Source: Pseudoalteromonas flavipulchra NCIMB 2033 = ATCC BAA-314 (lineage in GTDB: Bacteria > Pseudomonadota > Gammaproteobacteria > Enterobacterales > Alteromonadaceae). Taken from it: a DNA stretch of 64,000 bases. The stretch covers positions 186,001 to 250,000 of the forward strand of contig JWIH01000024.1 of assembly GCA_000814665.1 (NCBI GenBank), given 5' to 3'. Below, piece after piece: positions 54,588 to 63,693 of the stretch (its first letter is position 1; the number at the start of each line of letters is the position of its first letter). The notes beneath the pieces are model-generated. The model was not told where the DNA came from, did not search any database, and saw only the letters and a list, made by a program, of their open reading frames with translations. Both the position numbers and the translations under genes were made by a program.

Positions 54588-54861
54588 ATGGCAAAAAAAT
54601 CATCTTATGATATGCAGATGGAACTCAAAGAGTTTATCAAATCCGCTCGGAAAAAAAGATAAACTCAGTGTTCAGAAGATGGCCGATCTCTCTGGTGTGC
54701 CTTATGCTACGATCCGAAAGTTTGAGTCATCTGGTAACATCTCATTGCGGCAGTTTCTTATGCTTTATGAGACTGTCGGTGACTTGAAAAAAGTGAAAGA
54801 GCTGACAAAGTTATCTGAGCCTGAATATAAAACTATAGAGGATGTGCTTCGACATGCTTAA
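54588..54861 (+). pseudogene. hipB: hipB antitoxin gene with a frameshift in an A-run
   Basis: The frame opens at ATG 54588 (MAKKSSYDMQMELKEFIKSA) but stops at 54660-54662. Removing one A from the seven-A run at 54651-54657 joins it to the downstream frame, which has the XRE helix-turn-helix (KMADLSGVPYATIRKFES). The result is a HipB-like antitoxin of about 90 residues. ATCC-GAA-GGAT upstream may be an operator. Could be a true loss of function or a sequence error. Confidence 0.7.
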
Positions 54862-55287
54862 ATCAGCCTAGTTAAAGTTACGCGTATCATGTGCAGTGTT
54901 ACTGAGTTTCAAAAGCTTATTAAGCGCTACATTTTTAATTACCTAACGGTTAACCAAGATGATCACAGTAAGAATTTTAGCTTTCTTGCCAGTGACACCG
55001 ATAACTGGACACTATCGCCTTTCTACGACATTGTTTATAGCCCCAGCCCTTACAAAGAGCATATGACGGCATTTGGCGGGAATGGCCGAACGCCAAAGCG
55101 CGCGCTAGACCAGTTAGCAGCTCAGTCTGGGTTATCTTCAAAGAAAGCGATTATGGTGATGGTTGAAGAAATCTTCGAAATAACTCGCTCGTTTCGCAAT
55201 CAAGCCAAAAATTTAGGTTTGTCACATACCCTGATCAAGGAGATTGATAAGGATATAGTCGAAAAGTTTACTATTTTGACAGGGTAA
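54854..55287 (+). pseudogene. hipA: Degraded hipA kinase toxin, only N-terminal tip and C-terminal third left
   Basis: The original start is ATG 54854 (MLKSA, then TAG), overlapping hipB by eight bases as in intact hipBA operons. From about 54889 the frame switches to the HipA C-terminal kinase region: NYLTVNQDDHSKNFSFL holds the catalytic aspartate, then LSPFYDIVYSP and HMTAFGG. About 300 central residues are missing compared with the usual ~430. It cannot make an active kinase. Confidence 0.75.
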
Positions 55288-55612
55288 TGTGGCCCGAGAA
55301 AACTGTAATTTTTTAACCTATCCGACTAAATTAACGTATAAAGTTCATGTGTACTGGAGAATAAATACTCAGTACGAGTATGAATATGCAAAACTACTAG
55401 GCACTTATAGCGTTAATATCCCTCGTTAATCACACCGCTCAGAGCTAATTCAGATAAGTACAGCTCAGCTTCAGAAGCAAACAATCTCAAACAAGAGAGC
55501 TTTCGACCAAATACACAAAAAAAGCGCCGATTGACAATTTATCAAATAACAACAATACGGCATAGTATGTTATATTGTATCAAATTTTGCATTCCAGAAA
55601 ATAGAGATACCA
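55288..55612. promoter_or_regulatory. Promoter region of the siderophore receptor gene
   Basis: 325 AT-rich bases. Towards the receptor lie TTGACA near 55542 and TGTTATATTG near 55569, the latter also found in the heme receptor promoter. No confident Fur box was read. Nothing else recognised. Confidence 0.4.
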
Positions 55613-57724
55613 GTGAACAAAAAATTACTACTCTCCCTCATTTTGGTGGCTAATGGCACCACTGCGCAAGAATCAGCTTCAAATCATAGCCCAAGTGGGG
55701 AAATCGAACGTATAGAGATTAAACAGGTTCGGCAGCCCTATCGTGGTAATGTACCTTTAGTTCAAACGCCTCAAGCAGTCGATACCATTAGTTCAGAACT
55801 GCTTGAAAGCGAAAGTATTACTCGCTTTATGGAAGCGTTAGAACTCACACCGAGTGTTGTTAGGCAAAATAACTCTGGAGGCATGTTTGATAGCTTTGCT
55901 ATCCGTGGTTTCTCGGGCGATGAAAATAATCCATCAGGCTATCTTGTCAATGGCTTTAATTCTCGAGGCTACAACGGCAATAGAAGTACAGCCAATATCG
56001 AAAGCATTGAAGTCATGAAAGGTCCAGGCTCTGCGTTATATGGGCAAGGGGAGCCCGGTGGCACTATCAATATCATTACCAAAAAGCCTCAGTTCGAAGA
56101 GCAAGGTTATATTCAAGCAACGTTTGGTAATTACAGTAAAAAACAGTTTGAATTTGATTACACAAACTCAGCTACCAAAGAAACTGCTTATCGACTAAAT
56201 GGCGCATATGAAGATTCAGACACACATAGAAGCCATGTTTCAATCAAGAGCGTGCACTTATCGCCGTCGATACTGTGGAATATTTCTGATGACACGAGTC
56301 TGAGCTATGAAATGGAAGTACTCGATCAGAAAAAGCCGTTGGATAGAGGTGTGTATATTCTAAATAATGACTTTGATGACGTTAACACGGACGCTTTTTA
56401 CGGTGATATTCGTGATGGTGCGCACCAAGTTGAAGCCCTAGGTCATCAGTTAGTGTTAAACCATAGGTTAAGCGATGATTGGCACATACTCACTGGGTTT
56501 GCTTATCGAGATTCTTCATTTAAAGGTGTATCTTCAGATACCGAATTATCGGATGGTCGACAGCTGATATACACAGACGCGAGCCTACTTTCTCGTCAAA
56601 GACGTGCTCGAGACTACGAAGCTTTGGATGTTTCTGCGCGTATTGAACTCAGTGGTGAAATTGAATTTGGCAGTGTAAAGCACAACATTCTAGTGGGCGT
56701 TGATCACTATAATTTTGACATTGATACTGACTATAAAGTATGGCGTACGGCATGGGGGTCGGGTGATACCACCTATAGCATTAACCCAAAGAACCCAGAC
56801 TACACGCAAACACAACCAGAGCCTGTATTAAAAACGTTGACCGAAGAAAGCCAAAAAGGTCTAGGTATTTATGCCCAAAACTTGATCGAATTGACCGAAA
56901 ACTCGAAAGTATTAGTGGGTGTCCGTGTTGATAAATTTGAGCAAGACATTCTTAACCTTCGTAGTGATGAAGCGCAAAGCCAAGAGCAAACCGAGTTTAC
57001 GCCACGCTTGGGTTTTATTTATAACGCGAATGACAAAGTTAATCTGTACACAAGTTACGCAGAAGGGTTTAGGCCAAACCCAGGTTTAGATTCTAATCGT
57101 AATGCGTTTGAACCAGAAGAAACTAAATCTTTTGAGATTGGCGCTAAATGGCAAGGTGTTGCGGATCGTTTCTCGGGTAGCATTGCACTTTTTGATGCGC
57201 AAAAAACCAATATGCTTACCGCTGAACCTGACACAGGCCTATCGGCAACCTTGGGCGAAGTAGAAAGCCAAGGTATTGAATTTCAATTAACGACTGAGTT
57301 AACCGACGAGACTGTACTCGCGCTTGCTTATACTTATACCGACGCAAAAACCGCAAATGATGTGATTAATGCAGACTGGGGCGTGCCTATTTCCAAGGGC
57401 TCACGTTTGATCAATATTGCAGATCAAATTGGTCATGTTTCACTAAAGCATTACACCACTTTTTTAGGAAAAGAATCCTATCTTGGGGCAACCGTGAATT
57501 ATGTGGGTGATCGTCTGGGCGAAACAACAGACGCAAACTTCATTTTGCCATCCTATACGCTAGTTAATTTATCGGCCTCGGTCGAATTAAATGACAAGGT
57601 AAGTGTGAAACTGGACATCAACAACCTGTTTGATAAGACTTATTTTGAAAACTCCTATCACAAACTATGGACCATGCCGGGATCACCTACAACATACAGC
57701 GCAAGTGTGAAGTATCAGTTTTGA
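55613..57724 (+). CDS. TonB-dependent siderophore receptor
   Basis: 703 residues. It begins at GTG, with a signal peptide (LLSLILVANGTTAQ), then a TonB box-like ERIEIKQ, a plug domain (TPQAVDTISSELLES, FAIRGFSGDENNPSGYLVNG, IEVMKGPGSALYGQGEPGGT) and a barrel with the usual last strand ending YQF. It resembles ferric hydroxamate or pyoverdine-type receptors. The siderophore is not known; no biosynthesis genes are adjacent. Energy would come from TonB-ExbBD. Confidence 0.9.
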   Translation: MNKKLLLSLILVANGTTAQESASNHSPSGEIERIEIKQVRQPYRGNVPLVQTPQAVDTISSELLESESITRFMEALELTPSVVRQNNSGGMFDSFAIRGFSGDENNPSGYLVNGFNSRGYNGNRSTANIESIEVMKGPGSALYGQGEPGGTINIITKKPQFEEQGYIQATFGNYSKKQFEFDYTNSATKETAYRLNGAYEDSDTHRSHVSIKSVHLSPSILWNISDDTSLSYEMEVLDQKKPLDRGVYILNNDFDDVNTDAFYGDIRDGAHQVEALGHQLVLNHRLSDDWHILTGFAYRDSSFKGVSSDTELSDGRQLIYTDASLLSRQRRARDYEALDVSARIELSGEIEFGSVKHNILVGVDHYNFDIDTDYKVWRTAWGSGDTTYSINPKNPDYTQTQPEPVLKTLTEESQKGLGIYAQNLIELTENSKVLVGVRVDKFEQDILNLRSDEAQSQEQTEFTPRLGFIYNANDKVNLYTSYAEGFRPNPGLDSNRNAFEPEETKSFEIGAKWQGVADRFSGSIALFDAQKTNMLTAEPDTGLSATLGEVESQGIEFQLTTELTDETVLALAYTYTDAKTANDVINADWGVPISKGSRLINIADQIGHVSLKHYTTFLGKESYLGATVNYVGDRLGETTDANFILPSYTLVNLSASVELNDKVSVKLDINNLFDKTYFENSYHKLWTMPGSPTTYSASVKYQF

Positions 57725-57841
57725 TCCCTAATACGAGCGTAAAGTCTTAGCATATTCTAAGTCATCAGCTTGTCGAAAGAGTAACAGTCTGAGTCATTTT
57801 ACTTGGGCTGTTTTTTCGTTTTTAACACGAGAAAGAATGTA

Positions 57842-59008
57842 ATGAATAATCTTCAAAACAGTAAAACACGGTTGTCTTCTATCGATATACTGCGTGGCAT
57901 CGTGATGTTATTTATGTTGGTTGACCATGTGAGAGAGCGGTTTTTCTTGCATGTACCAGTTCTTGATCCAATGGACATTCATACCACGAGTCCAGATCTG
58001 TATTTTACTCGTTTAAGCGCCCATTTTTGTGCGCCTATTTTTGTCTTTTTGACAGGTTTATCGGCTTGGTTGTATGAAAACCCCGCAAACGGTGCGAAGC
58101 GGTCGGCCCAATCATTTCTTATAAAGCGTGGCCTATTTTTAATTTTACTTGAAATGACACTGGTTAATTTTTCTTGGTTTGGCGCGTATCAAACACTGTA
58201 CTTACAAGTTATTTGGGCGATTGGTGTGAGTATGGTGGTATTGGCACTGATGGTCGCTTTACCCCGCAGCGTGATAGCAATATTGGGTGTAAGTATTGTC
58301 GCTGGTCATAATTTATTGTCGCCCATCGAGTTTGCACCGAATGAAATAGGTTATACCGTTTGGACGATTCTGCATGACCGAGGTTATTTAGTCGCAGATG
58401 CTGTTGTTAACGTAAAAGCGTCTTATCCGGTTTTACCTTGGATTGGCGTTATCTTGTGCGGCTATGCGGTAGGGCCTTTATTTTCAGGCTCAGTGTCATC
58501 GCAAGCACGTAAAACCATTTTATTGCAAAGTGGGACAGCTCTGTTAGCGGGTTTAGTGATTTTAAGAGGGTTAAATCTATACGGAGAAACACTTGATTGG
58601 TCTCAACAGGCAACAACACTTCTTACCACGATGGACTTTTTTAACTTTACTAAATATCCGCCGTCTCTCGATTTTATTTTACTTACCTTGGGAGTTGGTG
58701 CATTCGTGTTAGCGTTTTTAGAGACTAATGCGCTCAGAGTATTGGAGCCGGTTCGAGTGTTAGGGTCAGCGCCAATGTTTTTCTACATTACGCACCTATA
58801 CGCGCTACTTGTCCTTAGTATATTGGCACAATGGCTATTTGGTACGAATCAGCACTATGGTAGCAGTCAAACTGCATATTTTGGCTTTTATCATGTTTGG
58901 CAGATATGGCTATTCGCAATGTTTTTAAGCGTGCTTTTATACCCATTATGTAAATGGTTTGCAGGTTATAAACGAAAAACATCAGCGCGATGGGTAAAGT
59001 ATTTTTAA
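57842..59008 (+). CDS. DUF1624 (heparan-alpha-glucosaminide N-acetyltransferase-like) membrane protein
   Basis: 388 residues, about ten membrane helices. SIDILRGIVMLFMLVDHVRE is the family N-terminus with the conserved D-H pair. The ATG at 57842 is preferred over an upstream TTG. It follows the siderophore receptor by about 115 bases, perhaps in one unit. It may acylate or transport a sugar or envelope lipid; not known. Confidence 0.8.
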   Translation: MNNLQNSKTRLSSIDILRGIVMLFMLVDHVRERFFLHVPVLDPMDIHTTSPDLYFTRLSAHFCAPIFVFLTGLSAWLYENPANGAKRSAQSFLIKRGLFLILLEMTLVNFSWFGAYQTLYLQVIWAIGVSMVVLALMVALPRSVIAILGVSIVAGHNLLSPIEFAPNEIGYTVWTILHDRGYLVADAVVNVKASYPVLPWIGVILCGYAVGPLFSGSVSSQARKTILLQSGTALLAGLVILRGLNLYGETLDWSQQATTLLTTMDFFNFTKYPPSLDFILLTLGVGAFVLAFLETNALRVLEPVRVLGSAPMFFYITHLYALLVLSILAQWLFGTNQHYGSSQTAYFGFYHVWQIWLFAMFLSVLLYPLCKWFAGYKRKTSARWVKYF

Positions 59009-59082
59009 ATATTTAAATACTGTTTAAGTTGTTGTTTTTATATAAACGAAGTGGGTGGCAGACAGAGCCAATAAGCGAATAG

Positions 59083-59127
59083 CAGACACCCATCATAATA
59101 TAGATGCGAATTGTGGTGGGTGCCTGT
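59083..59127. repeat. Palindromic intergenic repeat, type 1, copy A
   Basis: Imperfect stem around GACACCCATCA and TGGTGGGTGCC with an AT-rich loop containing ATAGATGCGAATTG. Related copies occur at 61562-61601 and 63633-63676. It lies between the DUF1624 and GFA genes. Confidence 0.75.
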
Positions 59128-59177
59128 GTTCAATAGAGCTATTTTTCCGTTGATGGAACTAATGCTGCTATAAACGG

Positions 59178-59195
59178 CGGCCAACTTGTTGGCCG
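59178..59195. repeat. Perfect 18-bp hairpin
   Basis: CGGCCAAC-TT-GTTGGCCG. It may act as a terminator or RNA structure for either neighbour, but has no T-run. Confidence 0.45.
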
Positions 59196-59238
59196 TACAG
59201 TGCTGCAGTTGCATGAGCTTGATAGCCTTATGAGGCTG

Positions 59239-59655
59239 TTAGACCCTCATTCCTGGCGGAAGAATGTCAAATTTTGGTACATCGTTCGGGAATATTGCCC
59301 ATGCTGGAGCTGAAGATACGTAGATTGACATTTTGGGGGTGTACTTGTTGTCTTTTAGTGATGTTGCAGATACCGAATAAAAATTACCTACAGTTATTTC
59401 TGCACATAAAACAGTGCTGCAAGTACCACAAAATTGATAATTTACGTCTTTACCAGAATTACCAACACGTGTGTAGGCTAATGGTGCCCCCTTTGTAAAT
59501 TTAAAATTATCTTTAGACACCCAAAGACCAAACCATTTGTCTGAGCCTGTAAGGGCTTGGCACGCTTTGCAATAGCAAAAAAGTGAATTTATTGGTTTGT
59601 TAACAAAGCTAAACTCAATGTCACCGCAACTACAATTTCCAATATGCTTTTCCAT
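59239..59655 (-). CDS. GFA family (CENP-V/glutathione-dependent formaldehyde-activating-like) protein
   Basis: 138 residues. Zinc ligands in NCSCGDIEF, CYCKACQALTGSD and FCGTCSTVLC are the GFA-fold pattern. AGGAGGTAAC is a very good ribosome site before the ATG. Family members bind glutathione adducts; the exact role is unknown. Stand-alone gene. Confidence 0.88.
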   Translation of the reverse strand: MEKHIGNCSCGDIEFSFVNKPINSLFCYCKACQALTGSDKWFGLWVSKDNFKFTKGAPLAYTRVGNSGKDVNYQFCGTCSTVLCAEITVGNFYSVSATSLKDNKYTPKMSIYVSSAPAWAIFPNDVPKFDILPPGMRV

Positions 59656-60009
59656 GTTACCTCCGAACTGATTGATGCCTAACGTAGTATGAGAAGTTAA
59701 ATATTCATATTTAACCTGAGCTTCGGATAATTAAAGCCTTTCTAGCAGCCAGTTTTAGCGCTAACTGCGTAAATTCGCCTTGCCTACAAGGGTGTAGGTA
59801 CCAGCGCGATAGCAGGACGCGAGCGCGGAGTTATCCCCAAAACGCTCTGACTAGATGAAGAAACAATTTAATGTGACTTTAAAAATAGAGTTAGCTCATT
59901 TCTTATCTAAACCTCAGGTTATTTAGTTTCTGCCAAAGATGAGGTTTCATCCTAGGGTGTTTTTTATATATGATAAAGAACATATATAAACGTATAAAAA
60001 CTAATACCA
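59656..60009. other. Intergenic region with a GC-richer structured block
   Basis: 354 bases between divergent GFA and TetR genes. At about 59740-59860 a GC-richer block contains several inverted repeats, including CCTACA-AGGG-TGTAGG (59783-59798), unlike its AT-rich surroundings. It could be a repeat or RNA element; no family recognised. The TetR promoter must lie at its 3' end. Confidence 0.4.
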
Positions 60010-60591
60010 ATGCCCTATACAGAGAAACACAAAAATTCTACCCGCGAAAGAATCCTTGAAAGTTCTTTCAGGCTATTTGCAATGAAAGGCTTTGAAGGTG
60101 TTACGATTGACGGTTTGATGAACAATTGCGGGCTCACCCGAGGTGCTTTTTATGCGCATTTCAAAAGTAAAGCTGAGCTTTACAGTGAAGCATTAAAATT
60201 TAGAGCGAGCAGTACTAAACTAGCCAACCTTAAGCCGGAGGGGATATCCAACAAACAGTGGTTGTCTCTGTTGCTAAATACATATTTAAGCTTGGAGCAT
60301 GTAAAGGGAGATAGTGCTTTGTCTTGTCCGTTAGCGTTCCTGGCTACAGATATCAATATGCAGGATAAGGCAACAAAAGCAGCTTATGCCGATGTTTATT
60401 ATGGGATGAATACCGCAATTATGAATTATGCGAGTAGTTATTGCGACTGTGACGAACAAGATATTTTTTCGGTAACCGCAATGATGATTGGCGCAGTCGC
60501 TATAGCTAGAACACTTCAGAGCCAAGATTCGATAGAAAGTTTATTGGCCGCATGCCGACGAGAAGCGGGTTTAAAGTTGGGCGGAATATAA
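60010..60591 (+). CDS. TetR family transcriptional regulator
   Basis: 193 residues. N-terminal DNA-binding domain RERILESSFRLFAMKGFEGV then GLTRGAFYAHFKSKAELY, the TetR signature, and a helical ligand domain. No ribosome site is visible before the ATG. Its target is not clear; no transporter is directly adjacent. Confidence 0.9.
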   Translation: MPYTEKHKNSTRERILESSFRLFAMKGFEGVTIDGLMNNCGLTRGAFYAHFKSKAELYSEALKFRASSTKLANLKPEGISNKQWLSLLLNTYLSLEHVKGDSALSCPLAFLATDINMQDKATKAAYADVYYGMNTAIMNYASSYCDCDEQDIFSVTAMMIGAVAIARTLQSQDSIESLLAACRREAGLKLGGI

Positions 60592-60670
60592 TGTCATCTA
60601 GGTAAATGGTAGGCGGGATCGGGTCTGTGTAGGCCACATTTTTGTTGCCTGAGCGTATTTGAGCGGTTTG

Positions 60671-61344
60671 TTATGTGTGGATTAACCATGCAGAGAACAA
60701 GAAACAGACTAAAGAGATAAGAAAGCCAACAAACGGAATTTTGAACCAGTATTTTTTGCCAATATTAAATATGATGCACTTACAACTACGGGTAGCAATG
60801 AAAACCAAAGAGAGTTTTCGATAACTTCAAAATTATTGATTGCCAAAGGAATATAAATAGCTGCCAACAACATAGCCCCAGGCTGTGACTAGCATTAAAG
60901 CCTATCCAAGCTCGCCAAATTGTTGTTTCTTTCGTAAGCTGTGGCGATGTACGCTTCATAGCTTCGGCTGCGGAAATATCATAAGGATTAAATTTTTCAG
61001 TGGAAAACGTATACACCAAGTGAATAGTGCCCAGCACACCGAATATTGATACACCGGTTATTATTAGGGCCTGTTGGTCTTTCAAGTTTGTTTTTGCAGC
61101 AGTTTGATTGGTATTTATACAAGGCAGAGCCAGCGTAGCATAGTCATTCTATGTAAGTCTGGCGATAACACAGTAGAAATGCTAATCAAGCGCTGCCCTT
61201 TGGGTTCATCTGAGTGCGCTTTGTTCATTGTTGCTCAACTTTTGCCTAGATTACTAGGCGGCAAGTCGAGCGTCGCGACCAAAACACACTCAGAAGAACA
61301 AAAATCAAACAGCAAAGGTCAACAGGCCCTAGTATTTGCTCCAT
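60671..61344 (-). pseudogene. Small four-helix membrane protein gene, interrupted by a MITE and two frameshifts
   Basis: The original start is ATG 61344-61342 (MEQI), preceded by GAGGGAGC. After four complete codons (61333-61344) a 263-bp MITE intervenes at TA; excising it with one TA leaves MEQILIITGVSIFGVLGTIH in frame. Two one-base deletions, in a G-run (60876-60879) and an A-run (60752-60757), break the rest. Corrected, the protein is about 138 residues with four helices and a SHSLGAML motif (possibly the LIC_13387-like family). Pseudogene as read. Confidence 0.75.
61067..61329. mobile_element. 263-bp MITE with TA target-site duplication
   Basis: Terminal inverted repeats begin GGGCCTGTTGGTCTTT on the left and, on the other strand, GGGCCTGTTGACCTTT on the right. 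TA flanks both ends (61065-61066 and 61330-61331), as for IS630/Tc1-mariner mobilised elements. It has no transposase. Its insertion in a coding gene is discernible because the gene rejoins in frame. Confidence 0.88.
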
Positions 61345-61780
61345 GCTCCCTCACTGATTTTACAAATAACATTTTAGTATTTATGCGACACGTAGTTTGT
61401 GTAGCATGATCGATTGTTGAACTGAGCTACTACCCTGAGAAATTAAGCAGGTTAACTAACAGATTTTAAGCTGCTGTCTCGGCTGCAAACTCGTTTGCTC
61501 TGCTATAGTCACCGCTGCATCTAAATTGAATATGCCAATTAACCGCATAAATTAAATCGCGGACACCCACCATAACATAGGTGGAAATTATAGTGGGTGT
61601 CAGTGTTATTCTTCAATTTGATGTAAATAGCACGCCCGACTCGCCCAGCAGAGCCTGTTACCAATATTCTCATTTTGTGTGCCTTTTACTATTTGAAACT
61701 CGAAGCCGCCTATCAGAATATTATGAGGTATGCTGATTGTAATCATTCGAATTTATAAAAATAGCAGCTTCAAGACCATT
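61345..61780. other. Intergenic region with a palindromic repeat
   Basis: 436 bases without a gene between two minus-strand units. It contains palindromic repeat copy B at 61562-61601. Otherwise AT-rich with nothing recognised. Confidence 0.45.
61562..61601. repeat. Palindromic intergenic repeat, type 1, copy B
   Basis: Perfect 9-bp stem GACACCCAC / GTGGGTGTC with a 22-base loop, followed by AGTGTTATTCTTCAAT, which is also seen after copy C. Confidence 0.8.
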
Positions 61781-62719
61781 TTATCGCCCAGTGCGGCTTT
61801 GAAGGCTGAAGCTAATGTTAATTTTTGTCAGATTAATGGATTGAACAATCAAGCAAAGTAAAACTAATAGTGCGCCCACCCAAGCTATTAATTTAAAACT
61901 TTCTCCCAGCAGCAAAACTGCCAATACTGTTGCCATTAAAGGTTCTAGCAAAGTTATCAGTGTTGCATTGCTTGCTTCAATAAATGTTAAGCCATATGCA
62001 AATAATAAATATCCCAGAAACATAGGAACAATTGCCATATAGAGTGAAATTGCGCTATTGGTGACGTTTAAAAACAAATTTTCACCTGTAAATAATAGAG
62101 AAGGTAACAGCAGAATTGCTGCTCCTCCGAACAGCCCCGATATGGCGGTTTTGGAGTCAATGCCTTTTTCTATAAAGGATCTTGCGACCCACGAATAGCA
62201 CGCGTAAGTTAATCCAGCGATACATCCTAATATAATTCCTAAAGTATTTAGAAATAAATTAGATGTTTCGTCAGATGTAGGCTCTTTAGCGGTCGTTAGC
62301 AAAATGACACCAATCACACCAAATGTACAACTTATGCTCCATTTTTTTGAGAATGGTTTTTGATTAAAGAGACGCTCTAGAACGGCTGCAAATATAGGCG
62401 CAGTAGCTATTGATACAATAGTACCGATTGCAACGCCAGACAAATACATGGAGGAATAAAATGCCAGAGGGTATATTGCAACTGATAAAGTGCCAATAGC
62501 AAATAGACTCTTTCGTTTGATAAGCAGCCGATAGTTTACGAATAGACTGCGAATGTTGGTCAGTGCCATCATTAAGCCACCAACGCCCATCGAAAATGCG
62601 CCTATTGCTAGTGGACTTACATCGCTTGATAAGCTTGCAGCAGTACCTGTTGTTCCCCAAAGTAAACTGGCAATAACAACAGCTAAAATGCCTTTAATAG
62701 TTTCAGAACTAAGTAACAT
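61781..62719 (-). CDS. EamA/DMT family transporter
   Basis: 312 residues, about ten membrane helices in two EamA repeats (VIASLLWGTTGTAASLSS and GLTYACYSWVARSFIEKG). It probably exports a metabolite or amino acid. The ATG at 62719 has AAGGTAAT upstream. It lies downstream of an AraC-type regulator on the same strand, likely its controller. Confidence 0.88.
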   Translation of the reverse strand: MLLSSETIKGILAVVIASLLWGTTGTAASLSSDVSPLAIGAFSMGVGGLMMALTNIRSLFVNYRLLIKRKSLFAIGTLSVAIYPLAFYSSMYLSGVAIGTIVSIATAPIFAAVLERLFNQKPFSKKWSISCTFGVIGVILLTTAKEPTSDETSNLFLNTLGIILGCIAGLTYACYSWVARSFIEKGIDSKTAISGLFGGAAILLLPSLLFTGENLFLNVTNSAISLYMAIVPMFLGYLLFAYGLTFIEASNATLITLLEPLMATVLAVLLLGESFKLIAWVGALLVLLCLIVQSINLTKINISFSLQSRTGR

Positions 62720-62818
62720 AATTACCTTACAGATTATCATTTGAGAGTTAGATAATATGTTATTAAATGGGTCTATTTTTGACTATTCGGACGGAATGCT
62801 TATCAATTTGGGCAGACA

Positions 62819-63526
62819 TTAACTTTTGAAATTTTTGGGAGACAAGCCAAAATACTGTTTGAATTTACGGCTAAATGTCGATAAATCTTTATAACCAACT
62901 TTCTCGCCAACTATCTGTAGTGAGTAGTCTGTATGTGTCAGTAATGCTTGCGCTTTTTCCATTCTAAGTTGTGTTATATGCTCAAGCACAGTTGCGCCCA
63001 ATTGCGCTTTAAATACTTTTTTAAATTGAGTAGGGCTTAAATAAGCGACTTCAGCCAGTGTCGTAATATTTAGTGGTTCGGCAATGTTTTCAGTAATGTA
63101 AAGCAGCACATTGTTAACTCTAGCATCCAGTTTAGGGAGCAAGTGCTGGCTTTCTAACAATACGTAAAATGTTTCATACATTGACTGCTCAATGAGTGGG
63201 TTAATTTGATTTTCTAATTGACTCTCAATAAAAAGTAGATAGGTTAGCAGAGGCTTATTTATCTCAAAAACAACCTGTTGCGATGAAATAAGATTGTTGG
63301 GTAGACAGCGCATATCAGCAACAATAAACCGTGCCTGGCGCTCTGCCGCAAACAAATGCTTCTCATTGGCACGAATAACTACGCACTCTCGCGGCGAGAC
63401 CTTACCACTAAAATTGCCAACTTGTATGTTAATGACTCCTCGCAATGGCAAAACAACTTGATTGAACTCATGCGAGTGGGAAACCGGGTTTGCACTGTAA
63501 GAGCGAATGGATAATAGGTTTGGCAT
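62819..63526 (-). CDS. AraC family transcriptional regulator
   Basis: 235 residues. N-terminal cupin (SHSHEFNQVVLPLRG) and C-terminal double helix-turn-helix (TLAEVAYLSPTQFKKVFKAQ, EKVGYKDLSTFSRKFKQYFG). It probably regulates the EamA transporter downstream, about 100 bases away. Confidence 0.9.
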   Translation of the reverse strand: MPNLLSIRSYSANPVSHSHEFNQVVLPLRGVINIQVGNFSGKVSPRECVVIRANEKHLFAAERQARFIVADMRCLPNNLISSQQVVFEINKPLLTYLLFIESQLENQINPLIEQSMYETFYVLLESQHLLPKLDARVNNVLLYITENIAEPLNITTLAEVAYLSPTQFKKVFKAQLGATVLEHITQLRMEKAQALLTHTDYSLQIVGEKVGYKDLSTFSRKFKQYFGLSPKNFKS

Positions 63527-63632
63527 GCCAACTACAAATCAAATTGATAATTCATAGCAATTTAATCGGTATTTTACCTCGCGACAAGAGTCGGCTTACC
63601 TTTACACAAGTGTAGACACTAACGATTGATGG

Positions 63633-63676
63633 CAGATACCGACTATAGCATAGATGCAAATTGTGGTGGGTATCTG
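63633..63676. repeat. Palindromic intergenic repeat, type 1, copy C
   Basis: Perfect stem CAGATACC / GGTATCTG. Compared with copy B, the stem shows paired changes (GACACC/GGTGTC to GATACC/GGTATC). The loop ATAGATGCAAATTGTGGTG matches copy A closely. Confidence 0.8.
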
Positions 63677-63693
63677 TGTTATTCTTTATTTTG

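Noticed and set aside
54607..54861. ATG 54607 as the start of the hipB protein
   Set aside because: It would give an N-terminus unlike HipB; the family-like N-terminus is in another frame from 54588, pointing to a frameshift.
61074..61409. Plus-strand open frame of 111 codons
   Set aside because: It lies largely inside the MITE and is a by-product of its sequence.
59083..63676. attC sites of an integron cassette array
   Set aside because: Copy C has weak CTAAC/GTTAG flanks, but copies A and B lack them, there is no integrase, and the genes between the copies are not cassette-like.
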